From contig JAIEBK010000102.1 of assembly GCA_029070945.1 (NCBI GenBank), positions 1 to 43,992 on the forward strand: a stretch of 43,992 nucleotides of DNA, read 5' to 3'. The translations under genes were made by a program, and so were the position numbers. This stretch comes from Muribaculaceae bacterium. Lineage in GTDB: Bacteria > Bacteroidota > Bacteroidia > Bacteroidales > Muribaculaceae. Position 1 is the first letter of the stretch. Each line of letters begins with the position of its first letter. Positions 41,469 to 43,992 of this stretch are shown here, piece after piece. The notes beneath the pieces were generated by a model. It saw only the letters and a list, made by a program, of their open reading frames with translations, had not been told where the DNA came from and did no database searches.

Positions 41469-42046
41469 TGAAGATAGAGCACGATGAGAAACTAATAGCC
41501 GAGATCGCAAACCATTATCGCGAGATACTCAGGCTCATAGGAGAGGATCCGGACAGAGAGGGTCTTCTGAAGACTCCCGAGCGTGCCGCGAAGGCACTTG
41601 TGGATATTACGCAGGGATATCGTCAGAATCCACTTGAGATAGCGCGTAAGGCCATCTTCGAACATGCAGGATCAAAGATTGTAATTGTTAAGGATATTGA
41701 GTTCTACAGCATGTGTGAGCATCATATTCTCCCATTCTTCGGAAAGGTGACTGTGGGTTACATTCCAAAGGGAAAGATGATCGGTCTTTCAAAATTAGCC
41801 CGGATTGTAGAGTCTTTTGCAAGAAGACTTCAGGTACAGGAAAGACTGACCGCCCAGGTATGTTCTTTACTTGCGGAAGCTATGCCTACCGACGGTGTCA
41901 TCGTGGCCTGCAATGCCGAACACCTTTGCATGAAGATGCGTGGAGTAGAGAAGCAGGACAGCAGTACGACCACTCTTGACTGCTGCGGACGATTCGAGAC
42001 TGAACCTGCGCTTCGCGATGAGTTCATGCGTCTGCTTAACTTCTGA
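41465..42046 (+). CDS. folE: GTP cyclohydrolase I
   Basis: First enzyme of tetrahydrofolate synthesis, 193 residues, converting GTP to 7,8-dihydroneopterin triphosphate in a cytosolic decamer. The zinc ligands C84, H87 (in YSMCEHHILPFFGKV) and C155 (in AEHLCMKMRGV) are present, with the catalytic H86. GYIPKGKMIGLSKLARIVES and RLQVQERLTAQV are conserved blocks. The start ATG overlaps the SPOR stop codon, which implies translational coupling; a second ATG directly follows and could be used instead. A strong terminator follows. Confidence 0.98.
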   Translation: MMKIEHDEKLIAEIANHYREILRLIGEDPDREGLLKTPERAAKALVDITQGYRQNPLEIARKAIFEHAGSKIVIVKDIEFYSMCEHHILPFFGKVTVGYIPKGKMIGLSKLARIVESFARRLQVQERLTAQVCSLLAEAMPTDGVIVACNAEHLCMKMRGVEKQDSSTTTLDCCGRFETEPALRDEFMRLLNF

Positions 42047-42070
42047 TCTTAATTTATAAAAAAGGATAAA

Positions 42071-42110
42071 AGAAGGACTCGTGCCTATGGCCTGAGTCCT
42101 TCTTCTTTTT
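42071..42110. terminator. bidirectional intrinsic terminator between folE and metH
   Basis: A perfect 10-bp stem (AGAAGGACTC / GAGTCCTTCT, 42071-42080 and 42094-42103), an A-rich left flank and a T run at 42106-42110 that overlaps the metH stop codon. It serves both convergent genes. Confidence 0.88.
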
Positions 42111-43992
42111 ATTGGTTAAGTATTTCTGATATCCGTTCGGTTGAAAGTCCCCGTCGTCTCGCATAGTCTTCCTTTTGATCCTCACCAATCTTACCTATCA
42201 TAAAATATCGTGCTTCGGGATTTGCCAGATAAAAACCGCTTATGGTAGAAGATGGTGACATTGCTCCGTTTTCTGTAAGCTCTACCCTTTTTCCGCTCTC
42301 CGGCTGAAGAATATCATACACCTCTTTGTTGAGAAGCTGGTCCGGAAGCATCGGATATCCTATAGCCGGGCGTATCCCCTGATATTCTCCTCGAAACAGG
42401 CGGTCTGAATCCGGCACTTCAAACGGAGAGTAACCCCAGTATTCCTTTCTTACCAGATGGTGCATCAGCTCCGAGGTCGCTTCTGCAAGCCGGTCGGCAA
42501 GTGACTGAAGGATAAGTGCCCGATATGATTCTCCTTCCCTCTCTTTCTGAATGCGAAGGGTATTTATGTATTTTCCGGCTCCCACCATGAATACACCAGC
42601 ATAATCACCTTGAGTGTTGACATAATCCGAAACAGATTTAAATCCACTTCCCTCCTTCTGCTGTCGTAGAGTCGGAATCGACCTTCCATCTACGATCAGA
42701 GCCTTATCACAGGAATAAGCCTTTACAATACGAACAAGTCCGAAACCATCATAGAGACCGCTTTCATCTATCTTACGAAGACATTCACGCGCATCTTCCA
42801 GCAGTCTGATCGACTCGTTCGAATCGCAACCGCAACTGCATCCGATATTATGAAGCCCCCAGGCATGCAGAAGCATCTTCCAGTTTATGAAAGGTTCAAG
42901 CTCCGGAACCGAGAAATTTCTGACTATCAAATTTCCCTCTCCACATTCCGGAGCGGGAGCGCAATACGCTGAAATACCGGATTTCCTTTTAGTTGCTTCC
43001 TCAAGAGAAACAATAGACTCGTGTTGTGAGGCGTAAGAATCCCGCAGTCTTTTCTGCTCCTCCTTTAAAGTATTTATATAATCCGGTCTTTCCGAACTAT
43101 CAAGCAAACGGGAGGCTATTATAGGATTTTGAGATGCGTCCTTCATGTGAACGACCGGGCCTCCATAGACAGGAGCTATCTTGAGGGCTGTATGCAGGGC
43201 GGAAGTGGTAGCTCCCCCCACAAGCAATGGTATGTCAAGACCGGCCTTGGCTAACGCCTCGGCTGTGGCACACATCTCGGCAAGAGAGGGAGTGATCAGT
43301 CCAGACAGGCATATAATGTCCGGTCGCTCCCGAAGGGCTGTGTCTACAATAGTTTCAGGAGTGACCATAACCCCAAGGTCCAGAATCTCGAAATTATTAC
43401 AGGCGAGCACTATGGAGACAATATTCTTTCCTATATCATGAACATCGCCCTTAACAGTGGCAATGATGACTTTTCCGGCTTTGTTGCCACCCGGACCAGC
43501 AGATTCAGCCAAAAGTCTCGGTTCAAGCAGGTCGACCGCCATCTTCATTACCCTGGCAGTCTTGACAACCTGTGGAAGAAACATCTTTCCTTCTCCGAAA
43601 AGAACACCGACACGTTTCATTCCATCCATCAGAGGCCCTTCTACTATATCAACCGCTCTCATTCTCGCGGAAAGCTCATCAATATATCCGGCTATGCAAT
43701 CAGAACGTCCCGAAACCAAGGCCTCCTCTATTCGTTTCTCTACAGGGACGGCTATATCACGATCACCCGACCCTGATACTCTGTCTTCTGACTGCGATTC
43801 CGTTACAGCATATGCCGCCAGAGAATCCGAAGCATCCGGATTTCGCGCAAGCACCACATCTTCTATCAGTGAGCGCAGTTTCGGATCGATATCATCGTAT
43901 GTCATTGCTGAAGCAGGATTCATGATCGCCATATCCAGACCGGCATCTATCGCATGATACAGGAATACGGTATGCATCGCCTCCCGAAGCGA
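42109..43992 (-). CDS. metH: cobalamin-dependent methionine synthase, C-terminal part (cut by the window edge)
   Basis: The visible 627 codons run past the window end; the first residues (SLREA, then MHTVFLYHAIDAGLDMAIMN) continue an upstream frame and are the end of the methyltetrahydrofolate domain. Next are the helical cap (VEGPLMDGMKRVGVLFGEGK MFLPQVV), then the B12-binding Rossmann domain with KGDVHDIGKNIV (near 43430-43450), where the His is the lower cobalt ligand, and SGLITPS. From roughly residue 330 the S-adenosylmethionine-binding reactivation domain follows (YWGYSPFEV, RPAIGYPMLPDQ, SGFYLANPEARYFMIGKIGE). It makes methionine from homocysteine. The homocysteine domain is outside the window; nothing suggests a broken gene. 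It is convergent with folE. Confidence 0.97.
   Translation of the reverse strand, partial: SLREAMHTVFLYHAIDAGLDMAIMNPASAMTYDDIDPKLRSLIEDVVLARNPDASDSLAAYAVTESQSEDRVSGSGDRDIAVPVEKRIEEALVSGRSDCIAGYIDELSARMRAVDIVEGPLMDGMKRVGVLFGEGKMFLPQVVKTARVMKMAVDLLEPRLLAESAGPGGNKAGKVIIATVKGDVHDIGKNIVSIVLACNNFEILDLGVMVTPETIVDTALRERPDIICLSGLITPSLAEMCATAEALAKAGLDIPLLVGGATTSALHTALKIAPVYGGPVVHMKDASQNPIIASRLLDSSERPDYINTLKEEQKRLRDSYASQHESIVSLEEATKRKSGISAYCAPAPECGEGNLIVRNFSVPELEPFINWKMLLHAWGLHNIGCSCGCDSNESIRLLEDARECLRKIDESGLYDGFGLVRIVKAYSCDKALIVDGRSIPTLRQQKEGSGFKSVSDYVNTQGDYAGVFMVGAGKYINTLRIQKEREGESYRALILQSLADRLAEATSELMHHLVRKEYWGYSPFEVPDSDRLFRGEYQGIRPAIGYPMLPDQLLNKEVYDILQPESGKRVELTENGAMSPSSTISGFYLANPEARYFMIGKIGEDQKEDYARRRGLSTERISEILNQ

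Noticed and set aside
42109-43992. metH as a truncated or independent short gene
   Set aside because: The frame continues to the window end and begins in the middle of the folate domain, so it is cut by the window, not broken.

Overview
The window looks like a chromosome segment of a gut-type Bacteroidales bacterium; Muribaculaceae is my best guess, from general impression rather than a marker gene. The evidence is a SusC/SusD polysaccharide-utilisation locus (PUL), lipoproteins with Ser/Asp/Glu/Asn-rich residues after the lipobox cysteine, several promoters of the Bacteroidetes type (TTTG, about 20 bp, TAnnTTTG), few Shine-Dalgarno sequences, and the tpiA-SPOR-folE gene order. No phage, IS transposase, CRISPR, rRNA or tRNA was seen. 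No gap of more than 300 bases lacks a gene; the longest, 606-904, is 299 bases and holds a repeat element.

Layout. (1) 42-8775: a sugar O-acetyltransferase, an AI-2E family permease, then a carbohydrate locus: a cytosolic DUF5107-TPR protein and a sugar porter on the minus strand, divergent from an exported DUF3237 protein and an AraC regulator, followed by a PepSY-like exported protein. (2) 8983-10882: a Y-family DNA polymerase and a YolD-like partner with strong Shine-Dalgarno sites, a Firmicutes-like cassette. (3) 11011-19319: a small PUL of Trp-rich SusE/F-like lipoprotein, SusC, SusD and a GH30 lipoprotein. (4) 19393-25628, minus strand: a surface-glycan cluster (extended SDR, TarI/IspD-type cytidylyltransferase, LpxL-like acyltransferase, GT14, capsular GT, LicD, GT2), suggestive of polyol-phosphate or phosphocholine decoration. 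(5) 25724-31583, minus strand: a glycine-cleavage operon gcvT-gcvH-gcvPA-gcvPB-lpd with the split P-protein. (6) 31844-40021: a LolC/E-like permease, an MFS transporter, a large exported amidase whose fold is interrupted by a golvesin-type domain, a GT2 with an unknown N-terminal domain, and a DUF4922 HIT-type nucleotidyltransferase/phosphorylase. (7) 40176-42046: tpiA, a SPOR-domain protein and folE. (8) 42109 to the end: the C-terminal part of cobalamin-dependent methionine synthase, cut by the window edge.

The most unusual non-genic signal is a set of short arrays with a strict 7-bp period in many intergenic gaps. Units differ by locus (TTGAGAA, GCATAAT/TCATAAT, GGTTAAG). Arrays often begin right after a stop codon and end at, or contain, the next start codon. 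Some form inverted arms around a core. The array before the DUF4922 gene (seven units, ending 3 bp before its ATG) and the one containing the GH30 start codon are the best candidates for repeat-length effects on expression.

The best candidates for an undescribed protein system are the amidase/GT2/DUF4922 trio (34405-40021), the SDR/TarI-like/LicD glycan cluster, and the DUF5107-TPR/sugar-porter locus.
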